This document shows, in pieces, positions 1-7,768 of a stretch of DNA of 17,524 nt. The stretch comes from an uncultured Lachnospiraceae bacterium (GTDB lineage: Bacteria > Bacillota > Clostridia > Lachnospirales > Lachnospiraceae). How positions within the stretch are numbered: the first letter of the stretch is position 1; each line of letters starts with the position of its first letter. The notes under the pieces are model-generated. The model made no database searches. It was not told where the DNA came from and worked only from the letters and a program-made list of their open reading frames with translations. Position numbers and translations under genes: made by a program. The stretch is from contig CAJTMZ010000036.1 of NCBI GenBank assembly GCA_910577445.1, positions 15,304 to 32,827 on the forward strand, given 5' to 3'.

Positions 1-340
1 CGGCGCTTCCCAGAATACTTGCCAGCAGAACCGGAAGGCGGATTGCCGTCCTGGTAAGGCCGAATATTCTGATAAAAGGAACCATTAAATAGGAAAGAAG
101 CGCGCTCATCTGTCCGTATCCCCAGGCCCTTAAATGGGCGGGCAAAAAGACGCCGAACCGGTCCGTTCCGTACTCCGAAAGGGCCTTTGCGTCCACCGCC
201 GCCATTGCCCCGTCCTGATTAAGGCCCCCCGGAATTTCTCCAAAAGCCATTATCCTCACCGAAAGAAGCAGGAGAAAAGCAAAAAAGACGGCCTCTTTGC
301 TGAATATTTTCGCTCTTTTGCGCTTTTTTTTGAAATACAC
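1..340 (-). CDS. GT39-like membrane glycosyltransferase, N-terminal part (cut by window edge)
   Basis: Reading the minus strand from 340 to the window edge gives an open frame of 113 codons with no stop. I place the start at a GTG (340-338), because AGGGGG lies just upstream, overlapping the stop of the preceding gene; an ATG at 250-248 is the alternative. The product has a basic N-terminus, a first membrane helix (about residues 18-32), then an extracytoplasmic loop reading GGLNQDGAMAAVDAKALSEYG followed by WGYGQMSALLSYL and a TAIRLP segment. That order is typical of ArnT/PMT-like GT39 proteins, which move a sugar from a polyprenyl-phosphate donor to an acceptor outside the membrane. Relatives usually have an acidic pair after NQ (NQDEA); here the second acidic residue is Gly. 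It lies 12 bases after the preceding gene, so it is almost certainly in the same operon. The family call is by pattern recognition; the C-terminal part is not visible. Confidence 0.7.
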   Translation of the reverse strand, partial: MYFKKKRKRAKIFSKEAVFFAFLLLLSVRIMAFGEIPGGLNQDGAMAAVDAKALSEYGTDRFGVFLPAHLRAWGYGQMSALLSYLMVPFIRIFGLTRTAIRLPVLLASILGSA

Positions 341-352
341 GGCAATGTCCCC

Positions 353-2437
353 CTACACCCAAAAATTCACCAGATACTTCACATGGGAATACAAATCAGG
401 CCGCATCTCCTGCAAAGACTCCCCCGTATCCAGAAAGAACGCCATTCCCTGATACCCTGTCTGCCACAGCAGACAGATTAACAGCCCCCACAGAACCATT
501 CCCGTAAGAAAGCCGCTTCCGGTTCCGAAATCCGCCGTCCGCTCCAGGATGAGAAAAACCGACAGCACCGAAGCCAGCATAAGAAAGGCAGAAAAGTCCA
601 GAAAATATCGCTGCAGGATGCCGGACATACTGGTATCCGCCGCAATGATGATTCCCGCCGCCAGAAGGCAGGCATTGGCGAGCGCTAAGGGTATCTTTTT
701 ACTCCCTTTAAAATATTTGTGCACAAACAAAGACAGGGGCCCGAACCACGCAAACAGGTTGGTCATAAAAACGCCCCCGTAAGTGGCTTCCTGAATGGTA
801 ACGCCCATATACTGGCTGTCAAAATATACCGCTTCCATGAAAGGAAACCGCTGTATCAGCTTTACCGGCTGAAATAAATAAGCGAAAAAGCCAAGCGGAA
901 TCCGGTCAAAATGAAATCCCCGGTTCCGCATATCGTTCATGGTAAGATTGTAATTCGCTCCGAAGTCAAACACCGATTCAAAACGGCTGTAATTATAATA
1001 CATCAGTCCTGCGGCGATAAACGCCATGGGAAGAAAAAAGGCGGCCAATACCGGAAGCCCCTTTGCGAAAGCGCCCTTTTTAAGGGAATCCTTCACAGAT
1101 ACCCAGAGCAAAACCGCCGCCGGAAGCATGAACAGGAAAAGCTGCGGACGGCAGCCCGCAATCAGAGCCATGAACAGTGAGCCAAGGCATAAATATTTCA
1201 GGGAAATCACCTTCCCCTCCCCGGCCGCCAGAAAGCACCACAGGCCCAGCATTCCGAAAGAAAGCCCACAGAGAATGGGAACCGTATACAAATCAGGCCG
1301 CTTCATCATGTAGACAATGCCGCTTCCCAAAAGCAGCAGTTCATTCAAAAGATACCATGTCCCGACAGTGGTTTTCGGAAACCATCTGCGTATCATTTTA
1401 TGAACAACGGCCAGAGTCCCCGCCATGAAAAACAAAGAGAGCAAAAAGAGCAAAATATGATTGTGCAGGTGGCTCCCGGTAATCACATAATAAGGAAGAT
1501 AAAACAAAACCGCCGGAATCACCCCGAAATAGACATAATACTTTCCGTTATAATAGGCGTGGTCCCAGCTATACCACTCCCCCGCCTGACTCATCACCTG
1601 ATTTCTGTAGTCCATGTCATAGGGGTTTTCCATGGCCTTCAATGCTTCGGCCGGTTCCTCCAACAGGGCAAAGCTGCCTGCCTTTAAGCTCTCCGCCAGT
1701 TCCTGATACTGTCTCTGGTTCACGCTGTCCTCCGTCTGAAAATAGGGGTTGAGCCCCGTCAGCTTCCAGAACAAAACAAGATGGGCCGTAAAAAACAATC
1801 CCAAAAGCGCGCCCCTCTTTGCCCGGCCAAGGCCCAGGTATTTTACCTGATGGAGGATAGAGGCGGGGTTTAGCAAATAAAAAAGGAGGGCAAGGAAAAA
1901 TAAAAACAACACTCTTTCCCACGAAAAAAACAGCGGAATCACAGGATTTAAGGTGATGGAGACAGAAATCGTCTGTCCCGCCAAAACATCCGGAACAATC
2001 CGCAAATCCGTGCATTTTCCGTATAAATGATAAGTGATATAGCTGCTTCTTGCCTCCTGTTTCCAGATTTCCCGTCCCGGCAGACCATAATAAAGCCTGT
2101 GGGATTCATCCGTTACCCACTGCCGGACGTACACCGGTTTCTCTTCCTCCCCGCCGCCGATTACCTGAATATCAATGCGGGCAGTTAAAAGTTCTTCGTT
2201 GATTCCCCGGATTTCAATTCCAAGCTCGTCTCCTTCAACGAAAAACACATTGTCCCTTAAAAGGGTATAACCGCTCTCTGGCTCCATATCCGCCGCGGTA
2301 AGTTGCCTTGTATTATCTTTGCCCAGCTTAAAATGCCCTAAGAGTGACTCAAAATGCCGGTAATTGCACACAAAAAGCTCTGCCGCCAGCACGCAGGCAA
2401 ACAAAAGCAAAATTTTTTTTCCATGCCACAACATCAT
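353..2437 (-). CDS. Large GT-C-like polytopic membrane protein
   Basis: A 694-aa protein. Residues 8-24 form a signal-anchor helix, followed by a soluble, beta-rich extracytoplasmic region to about residue 165. From about residue 170 onward there are many hydrophobic helices. The loop after the third hydrophobic segment (TEDSVNQRQYQELAESL, about 235-251) and the later WDHAYYNGKYYVYFG segment (about 291-305) are in the positions where GT-C glycosyltransferases carry their first catalytic loop and a conserved aromatic region. I therefore infer a membrane sugar transferase or related surface-polymer enzyme, without knowing donor or acceptor. The start overlaps the stop of the upstream gene by four bases (ATGA), which implies translational coupling; GAGGG lies about 10 bases ahead. 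A second in-frame ATG follows directly. It may equally be a membrane protein with a non-catalytic role. Confidence 0.75.
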   Translation of the reverse strand: MMLWHGKKILLLFACVLAAELFVCNYRHFESLLGHFKLGKDNTRQLTAADMEPESGYTLLRDNVFFVEGDELGIEIRGINEELLTARIDIQVIGGGEEEKPVYVRQWVTDESHRLYYGLPGREIWKQEARSSYITYHLYGKCTDLRIVPDVLAGQTISVSITLNPVIPLFFSWERVLFLFFLALLFYLLNPASILHQVKYLGLGRAKRGALLGLFFTAHLVLFWKLTGLNPYFQTEDSVNQRQYQELAESLKAGSFALLEEPAEALKAMENPYDMDYRNQVMSQAGEWYSWDHAYYNGKYYVYFGVIPAVLFYLPYYVITGSHLHNHILLFLLSLFFMAGTLAVVHKMIRRWFPKTTVGTWYLLNELLLLGSGIVYMMKRPDLYTVPILCGLSFGMLGLWCFLAAGEGKVISLKYLCLGSLFMALIAGCRPQLFLFMLPAAVLLWVSVKDSLKKGAFAKGLPVLAAFFLPMAFIAAGLMYYNYSRFESVFDFGANYNLTMNDMRNRGFHFDRIPLGFFAYLFQPVKLIQRFPFMEAVYFDSQYMGVTIQEATYGGVFMTNLFAWFGPLSLFVHKYFKGSKKIPLALANACLLAAGIIIAADTSMSGILQRYFLDFSAFLMLASVLSVFLILERTADFGTGSGFLTGMVLWGLLICLLWQTGYQGMAFFLDTGESLQEMRPDLYSHVKYLVNFWV

Positions 2438-3630
2438 ACGCTCATTTCCCTCATCTGTCCGTACAAATCAAGTCCCACACAGACAATCAGCCCCAAAAGC
2501 CCTATGGCAAGATATGTGATGGGCACCAAATGAACCGCTATCAGATAAGGCATAAAAGTCAGTACCGATATCAGCATAAAGCCGCAGGTCACAGGAAGCC
2601 GCTTTACCCGGATAACGCCATAGGGAACCGCCAGCAAATCAATTAAAAATCCGTACCGGTCATGCATGTGGGGCAGGGAATATACCGTCAGCGCCACCGT
2701 AAAAAGGGCCAGCGTAATCAAAAGTTCATTGGTCAGCCTAATCTTTTTCGTGTAAAAATAGTAGGCGATGCAGCCTAAAATTATGATTGTCATAAAGGTG
2801 CCCGCTCCGCTCACCTCCGCCGCATGGCGCATATCCGGCATGGCCTCCCCCAAAAGCGCATAGATATTGGGGTATTCCAATGTTCCCCATGGATAAGTGT
2901 CTGTCTGTTCAAGATAAACCGTCATCAGCTCCTTAAAGCTGCGCCCTAAAAAATAGGCGGGAAGGGAACTGATTACGTAAATTACGGGAATCCACAGAAA
3001 GTCAGGAAGCTTTACGGTTCTTCTTTTCAGCCACATGATGATGAAAAAAGGAAGGATAAAGACGGCCTGAAGCTTAAACGCAAAGGAAATCCCCACAAAA
3101 ATCAGGCTAAGACGGCTGTTATCCTTTAAGAAAAAGTATAAGGCATATAAAAGAAAGCAGGTATAAATAATATCGCACTGGCACCAGTAAGCGCCATCCA
3201 AAATAACGGTGGGAGATAACAGCAAAACCGCCATTCCCAGAATCGATTTTTTAACGTTTCCGCTCATCTTATGGATAATCAGAAAGACGGCAAATGCCGC
3301 CGCATAGTCAAAGAAAACGGATATCATTTTCAGTCCGTACAGGTCATTATCTGTGATATAAGAAACCAGACACATAAGATACATATAAGGGGCGGTATAA
3401 TTGGATATGGACTGGCTTAAGGAACGAAAACCGCCTCCGTTTCGTATCTGCGTCATCCACCCTTCCAGAAATCCCCAGTAATCCGCCGACTCCACAGGCA
3501 TCAGCTTCCATCTTATCATAAAGGCAAACGCAAAAAGACAGAGGATAAACGTCAAATCCACAATCTGAAACTGTATTTTGCCGATTCTTACCCTCTGAAA
3601 CATGAATCTGTCAATGGCACGCTCTTCCAT
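2434..3630 (-). CDS. Gpi18-like (COG5542-type) mannosyltransferase-related membrane protein
   Basis: A 398-aa polytopic membrane protein from the chosen start. GGGAGG sits five bases before ATG 3630-3628 (MEERAIDRF); an ATG three bases earlier is possible, whereas the frame open back to 3813 lacks support. After the first helix (about 25-40) comes an outside loop with SADYWGFLEGWMTQI. A later GAYWCQCDIIYTCFLLYALYFF stretch (written here as GAYWCQCD then IIYTCFLLY) matches the conserved Gln-x-Asp region of bacterial Gpi18-related transferases, and AFAFKLQAVFILPFF and YPNIYALLG also fit that family. Such proteins use polyprenyl-linked sugars at the outer face of the membrane. It is the first gene of a run of three GT-C-type genes and overlaps the next by four bases. 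Its substrate cannot be told from sequence. Confidence 0.8.
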   Translation of the reverse strand: MEERAIDRFMFQRVRIGKIQFQIVDLTFILCLFAFAFMIRWKLMPVESADYWGFLEGWMTQIRNGGGFRSLSQSISNYTAPYMYLMCLVSYITDNDLYGLKMISVFFDYAAAFAVFLIIHKMSGNVKKSILGMAVLLLSPTVILDGAYWCQCDIIYTCFLLYALYFFLKDNSRLSLIFVGISFAFKLQAVFILPFFIIMWLKRRTVKLPDFLWIPVIYVISSLPAYFLGRSFKELMTVYLEQTDTYPWGTLEYPNIYALLGEAMPDMRHAAEVSGAGTFMTIIILGCIAYYFYTKKIRLTNELLITLALFTVALTVYSLPHMHDRYGFLIDLLAVPYGVIRVKRLPVTCGFMLISVLTFMPYLIAVHLVPITYLAIGLLGLIVCVGLDLYGQMREMSV

Positions 3631-3730
3631 CATTTCCTCCCTTACCGCCTTATCCTCACACAGAGCGGAGCATACGGATTTTTGTTCCTCACAGACGAGA
3701 CCCATCGTCGATTTTACGCCCGTGGGAAAA

Positions 3731-3771
3731 CACAGGGGAAGAACGCCCCGACGGAGACGTCTTCCCCTGTG
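3731..3771 (-). terminator. Hairpin between the ABC cassette and the glycosyltransferase genes
   Basis: A perfect 12-bp inverted repeat (CACAGGGGAAGA at 3731-3742, TCTTCCCCTGTG at 3760-3771) with a 17-base loop. On the minus strand the stem is followed by TTTT and then C residues, so the U-tract is short. It lies 50 bases after the permease stop and about 100 bases before the start of the Gpi18-like gene. It probably ends or attenuates transcription from the ABC cassette. An mRNA-stabilising or attenuating role is also possible. Confidence 0.6.
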
Positions 3772-3820
3772 CAAATTGATTGTACCATCATATCGGCCAA
3801 ATCGCCATACCAATCTTTGT

Positions 3821-6169
3821 TTAATTCTTATAAAGAGTATCCTCTTTCACAAAATCCGGGACCTGTCCCTCCGGGAACATATAGTTTATGCTCATTGACG
3901 AACCGTATTTTCTGGTTATGGGACTGTCCGCCTTAAAATAGATATATACCGTATAATCCGTCTCGCCGGCTACTCCGAAATCCCAGTCGCCTTCTACCAT
4001 GTCGCCGGGATATACTCTGGCGACAATCTCATCAATAGCCTCCTCGTCCGTATAATCCGCGTAAACCCGGGTATCTATCGTATCCTCTTCATAATCCAGC
4101 GTACTATGATAGCCATAAGCATACGAAGGCGCTGCTATGTCTCCTCCAGCCAATTCCGGCAGTACCGCTCCGGCCTCCATGGACTGCTTTTGCATCAGTT
4201 CGTTGTATGCCTCTGTATTATGATTCATAATCTGAATATGCTCCACATCCTCCCTGTTAAGCTGAAATTCCATGTAGTATCCATGCTCTTTCAGCCATGC
4301 AATGGTATCCTCGTAAAAAGGATATACATTCATTGCCACATCCCAGCTTCTGGTGGAATAAGCGTACTCCGAACCCGAAAAATATCCGTATCCGCGTCCT
4401 TTTATTTCTTCGGAAATCGTGATTCTTCCCATTCCGACAGGAAGATTTTCTTTTACGTTGGAGAAATTGGCCCTGGCCAAATCTTTCTGATAAACCTGAA
4501 TAAATTCTTTTATCTCTTCCCGGGCAAGTTCCTCCCAGTAAACCGTATTTCCATAAGCGGCGCCTACCTTGTATCTGTCGGTGTTCTCCAAAATTCCCAT
4601 AAGATTTTCCGCGGCTCCCGGCAGATAGCCCCTTTTAAACTCATCCGAGCCTATAATCCTGTCCAAAAGCTCCGCCGTCTGCTCATTCTCCACATTTACC
4701 CAGATTCGCCTGTAAACCTCCCGGCCGTTTTTCAGACGGTAAAGCAGCGTTGCCGTTGACCATTTGTTGCCCGGAGCAAATACCATCGCGTCCGCTCGCG
4801 AGGTTGTATCGGATAAAAAGTTATAGGCTTCCATGGAAAGGGACGCCAGTTCGCAGACATCCTCCGCATTAGTCAGGTGCATATACTTCTTCGCGTATTC
4901 TTCCTCCGACAGGTATTCCCCCTTCTCGTCAAAACGAGCGCCTCCGCCGTAGATTGTCTCGTAATCGGAAGGGATGAAAGCTACGCTCTCAATCTTCTCC
5001 GGCTTTGGAACATAAGCGTCATATCCGAATAAGTCATAGCGGAACACAAGGAAAATAAGGGCCGTAATCACACCGCTTAATACAATGTGGGATTTTTTGT
5101 GAACCATTCCTTTGATGTCAAATTCATAAATCGACTGTATCAGCCCGCTCCCAATTACCACTACAAGTGCAAGTGAAAATATAACGTAACCGCCTCCTTT
5201 TAAGGCAGTTGCCGGCTCATAGTCCACCATATCCGCTATTACTCCTCCAATCAGCAGCGCCATGGGAACCGTCAGCAGAATCTTAATCACAGGCTTTGTA
5301 ATCTGAAAGGTCATAGCCTTTCCGGCCGCCTCTGCGGGACGCTTTAAATAGCAGGCATAAGAAATCACTCCGATAACAAGGGCAAACACCAAAAGAGCTG
5401 CAAAATACTTAATATTAATTATGTTTTTGTAGCTGAAAGTATCGGCAATTTCTGTATACCACATAAAAGGAGAAACCTTTGGCGCTACGTCCATACTGTG
5501 ATAACTGAAATATTTAAAAAATAAAGACCGGTAGCCCTGCAGCATATACCTTACCATATATTCATAAAAGCAAAAAACAAAGAAACCGAAACCGGTAATC
5601 ACAAGATTTCCCGTCAGCATAAGCGCCAAAATCGCCATGTGATAGACGCTTAAATAATAAATAATGTTGACGCCCAAAGCCGCAAATGCCGTAAACAGCA
5701 CTCTGCCGTCCACCGCTCCGTTTCCGGCCGCAATCAAAAGACTGATAAGCAGTCCCAGAAAATAAGGCAGAACATACAGGATAATACCGTTCAGCCATAT
5801 GATAAGGAACCTTTTGCTTCTCTTTACCGGCATTCCCATATAGAAATCTATTTTCTTCCGGCTGTAAAGATAAGAGAATCCCTGAATGCCAGCCGATACC
5901 GCAATGATTGTGGTAAGTACCGGCAACGGAGAGGAAAATCCAAGCTGTCCGCACATGCTGTTTATCAGCCGCTCACGCATGGCCTCCCCGGCAAACGCGG
6001 CTCCGTAGGTATCTGTCAGTAATTTAAGAGAGTTCATCTGCCGGCTGATGGTTATTGAAATTTCAACCGGTATTGCCAGCACAAAGAAAAGAGCCGACAG
6101 CATCCACACCCACAAACGCCTTTTATTGTTTTCTTTGATACTAGCCAAGAATGAGTTTTTTGATGTCAT
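3821..6169 (-). CDS. ABC transporter permease with large soluble C-terminal domain (YtrC-type cassette)
   Basis: A 782-aa protein. About eight to nine membrane helices occupy roughly residues 19-380 (for example 19-36, 80-100, 120-147, 155-205, 255-275, 295-345 and 362-378). A soluble region of about 400 residues follows (385-782), rich in Tyr, Glu and Asp. I associate this architecture with the DUF6449-type permeases paired with YtrB-like ATPases in clostridia, but the name needs a domain search. The start is supported by GGAGGT eight bases upstream; it lies inside the ATPase gene, giving a 29-base overlap and likely translational coupling. With the ATPase it should form an envelope-stress or antibiotic-response ABC system. 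The soluble domain is predicted to lie on one side of the membrane and may sense ligand; that is inference. Confidence 0.8.
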   Translation of the reverse strand: MTSKNSFLASIKENNKRRLWVWMLSALFFVLAIPVEISITISRQMNSLKLLTDTYGAAFAGEAMRERLINSMCGQLGFSSPLPVLTTIIAVSAGIQGFSYLYSRKKIDFYMGMPVKRSKRFLIIWLNGIILYVLPYFLGLLISLLIAAGNGAVDGRVLFTAFAALGVNIIYYLSVYHMAILALMLTGNLVITGFGFFVFCFYEYMVRYMLQGYRSLFFKYFSYHSMDVAPKVSPFMWYTEIADTFSYKNIINIKYFAALLVFALVIGVISYACYLKRPAEAAGKAMTFQITKPVIKILLTVPMALLIGGVIADMVDYEPATALKGGGYVIFSLALVVVIGSGLIQSIYEFDIKGMVHKKSHIVLSGVITALIFLVFRYDLFGYDAYVPKPEKIESVAFIPSDYETIYGGGARFDEKGEYLSEEEYAKKYMHLTNAEDVCELASLSMEAYNFLSDTTSRADAMVFAPGNKWSTATLLYRLKNGREVYRRIWVNVENEQTAELLDRIIGSDEFKRGYLPGAAENLMGILENTDRYKVGAAYGNTVYWEELAREEIKEFIQVYQKDLARANFSNVKENLPVGMGRITISEEIKGRGYGYFSGSEYAYSTRSWDVAMNVYPFYEDTIAWLKEHGYYMEFQLNREDVEHIQIMNHNTEAYNELMQKQSMEAGAVLPELAGGDIAAPSYAYGYHSTLDYEEDTIDTRVYADYTDEEAIDEIVARVYPGDMVEGDWDFGVAGETDYTVYIYFKADSPITRKYGSSMSINYMFPEGQVPDFVKEDTLYKN

Positions 6170-7046
6170 AGCCCACTACCTCCGTTTCACTGATAAAGAT
6201 TTCCTCAAGGGAAAGCGGCAGAGCCTCGAAAAATACGGTGTTTACCGTAGCAAACACGGCAAGTATTTCGGCTTTGTTTCCCCGTACAGTCAGAACATTT
6301 AAGGAGCCCCTCTTTTCGTTTTTCATAATATCCAGACTGGAAATCGCCTTTGCTTCGTCATCCGTGGTTTTGAACACGCACTGCACCTTCTGAATATTGC
6401 ATTTCATATCTTCCAAATCCCTGGAAAGCAATACGCCGCCCCGGTGAAGCAGTCCCACATGGTCGCAGATATCCTCAAGTTCCCTCAGGTTATGGGAAGC
6501 GACAACCGGCGTCATTCCCCGGCGTTCCATCTCGCTGGCAAAAATACTCTTAATGCCTTGACGCATCACCGGGTCCAAACCGTCGAAGGTTTCGTCGCAC
6601 AAAAGGTACCTGGCTCCGCTGCACACACCGCAGATTAGCGCAAGCTGTTTTTTCATTCCCTTGGAATAGGTATTGATTTTTCTCTTTTTATCCAGTCCGA
6701 AATTTACCAGATAGCTGTAAAAATCATCCGCCGCAAATTCCCTGTAAACGCTGCTTAAATATTTCTGCATATCGATTGCGTTGCTGTTCGCAAAAAAATA
6801 CGGTTCGTCCGCGATAAAATAAATATTGTTCTTGGCCTCCATATTGTCAAACACGGGAATGCCGTCAATTTTAATTTCACCCGTATCGGGTCTGAGCACG
6901 CCCGCCGCCATCCGGAGTATGGTGCTTTTTCCCGCCCCGTTGGTGCCGATAAGTCCAAACACCGTATTTTCTCTGATGGTCACGCTGACATTATCCACAG
7001 CCTTAATTTTATCGTAGGACTTGGTCACATCCTTTATCTCAATCAT
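6141..7046 (-). CDS. ABC transporter ATP-binding protein (YtrB-like)
   Basis: A 301-aa ATPase. Walker A is GTNGAGKST (34-42), the signature is YSKGMKKQ (127-134), Walker B is YLLCDE with the catalytic Glu at 152, the D-loop is DGLDP and the switch His is 185 (VASHNL). The usual Q-loop Gln appears to be replaced in the FIADEPYFF segment (78-86), as in other YtrB/BcrA-type ATPases that I recall. The C-terminal 90 residues are the divergent extension common in this class. It overlaps the GntR gene by eight bases upstream and the permease gene by 29 bases downstream, so the three are one translationally coupled unit. It should drive the adjacent permease. Confidence 0.92.
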   Translation of the reverse strand: MIEIKDVTKSYDKIKAVDNVSVTIRENTVFGLIGTNGAGKSTILRMAAGVLRPDTGEIKIDGIPVFDNMEAKNNIYFIADEPYFFANSNAIDMQKYLSSVYREFAADDFYSYLVNFGLDKKRKINTYSKGMKKQLALICGVCSGARYLLCDETFDGLDPVMRQGIKSIFASEMERRGMTPVVASHNLRELEDICDHVGLLHRGGVLLSRDLEDMKCNIQKVQCVFKTTDDEAKAISSLDIMKNEKRGSLNVLTVRGNKAEILAVFATVNTVFFEALPLSLEEIFISETEVVGYDIKKLILG

Positions 7047-7404
7047 CAGCCTTACCCCCTATTATACTTTGAATCAGTTCCTCCTCTGTAATTCCCACCT
7101 CGAGAGCGGCCTTACAGATATCTCTTAAGTCCTTAAGCAGCTTTTCCTTATATTTAAAAAGCAGCCGTCCGTCATCCGAGACAAAATTTCCCTTTCCCTT
7201 CACAGTATAGATATACCCCTGCCGCTCCAGCTCGGAATAAGCCCGCTGAATCGTATTGGGATTGATGGAAAGTTCAACCGCCAGATTCCGCACGGAGGGC
7301 ATTTTTTCGTCCGGATGCAGCACGCCGTGCAGTATCAGCATTTTGAACCGCTCCGTGACCTGTTCATAGATAGGGCTTGTATCTCGATAATCTATGAGTA
7401 TCAT
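7039..7404 (-). CDS. GntR-family repressor, YtrA subfamily
   Basis: A 121-aa protein with an N-terminal winged helix (PIYEQVTERF, MPSVRNLAVELSINPNTIQRAY, GYIYTVKGKGNFV) and a short C-terminal tail of about 45 residues, the length expected of the YtrA subfamily, which lacks a large effector domain. AGGAG lies six bases before the ATG. It is the first gene of a GntR-ATPase-permease operon, and a matching operator lies about 60 bases upstream, so autoregulation is likely. In B. subtilis, YtrA-controlled operons respond to cell-wall antibiotics; extending that inducer to this organism is inference. Confidence 0.92.
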   Translation of the reverse strand: MILIDYRDTSPIYEQVTERFKMLILHGVLHPDEKMPSVRNLAVELSINPNTIQRAYSELERQGYIYTVKGKGNFVSDDGRLLFKYKEKLLKDLRDICKAALEVGITEEELIQSIIGGKADD

Positions 7405-7463
7405 GCATGACTCCTTTCCGCTATGCTAAAGTATCCCTGAAACCGGAAATACCAGGCAGAGCC

Positions 7464-7490
7464 AAGTGTACTAATATTGTTAATACACTT
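7464..7490. promoter_or_regulatory. YtrA-type operator
   Basis: An inverted repeat AAGTGTA (7464-7470), 13 bases, TACACTT (7484-7490). The symmetry continues inward (AAGTGTA-C-TAA against AAGTGTA-T-TAA on the other strand). The arms and the 13-base gap match the AGTGTA-N13-TACACT element described for B. subtilis YtrA. It lies directly downstream of the predicted promoter and upstream of the YtrA-like gene. Confidence 0.85.
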
Positions 7491-7520
7491 ATGGTATTAC
7501 AGGGGGCGCTTTTCTGTCAA
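7491..7520 (-). promoter_or_regulatory. Promoter of the GntR-ABC operon
   Basis: On the minus strand, a perfect -35 TTGACA (7520-7515) is followed after 18 bases by TACCAT (7496-7491), or after 15 bases by TAATAC (7499-7494). The -10 is poor, but the placement just ahead of the operator fits a repressed promoter. The transcript would start inside the operator. Confidence 0.55.
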
Positions 7521-7620
7521 TAAAAATGCCCATAGATTAATAAAACATTAATTGTTTACCTCCGATGCCTTTGTTACCACGAAACTTTCCCACCGTAACC
7601 GGATTTACTTTTCTACTATT

Positions 7621-7649
7621 TTAAATTGATATCTTTTTTGTGTTATAGT
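7621..7649 (+). promoter_or_regulatory. Extended -10 promoter for the nuclease-like gene
   Basis: TGTTATAGT (7641-7649) is an extended -10 (TGn-TATAGT). A weak -35 candidate, TTAAAT, lies 17 bases upstream (7621-7626). It is 120 bases before the nuclease-like gene, on its strand, in a very AT-rich segment. Confidence 0.5.
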
Positions 7650-7675
7650 GTTTTTAAAACAACATTTTTGTGTTA
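7635..7675 (+). repeat. Direct repeat of an 11-mer around the promoter
   Basis: TTTTTGTGTTA occurs at 7635-7645 and again at 7665-7675, a 30-base period (about three helix turns). The first copy overlaps the -10, the second falls near or after the transcription start. It may be a regulator binding pair or chance in T-rich DNA. Confidence 0.4.
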
Positions 7676-7768
7676 AATTGGTATGGAAGGAATTGCAGTG
7701 AACGAAAGTTTACATTTGAAAAGTTATGCCCGGTAAATAAGGCATATTTAACATGAAAGGAACTGACA

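Noticed and set aside
3631..3813. Extended N-terminus of the Gpi18-like protein starting at 3813
   Set aside because: It crosses a 12-bp hairpin, is of low-complexity composition unlike the family, and a strong ribosome site sits at the internal start 3630.
4106..4759. 217-aa open frame on the plus strand
   Set aside because: It is antisense to the ABC permease, without recognisable motifs.
7561..7620. Possible gene or mobile-element end between the GntR operon and the nuclease gene
   Set aside because: Only a 5-bp GTTAC/GTAAC dyad and short frames were found; no terminal repeats or target duplications could be identified around the AT-rich island.
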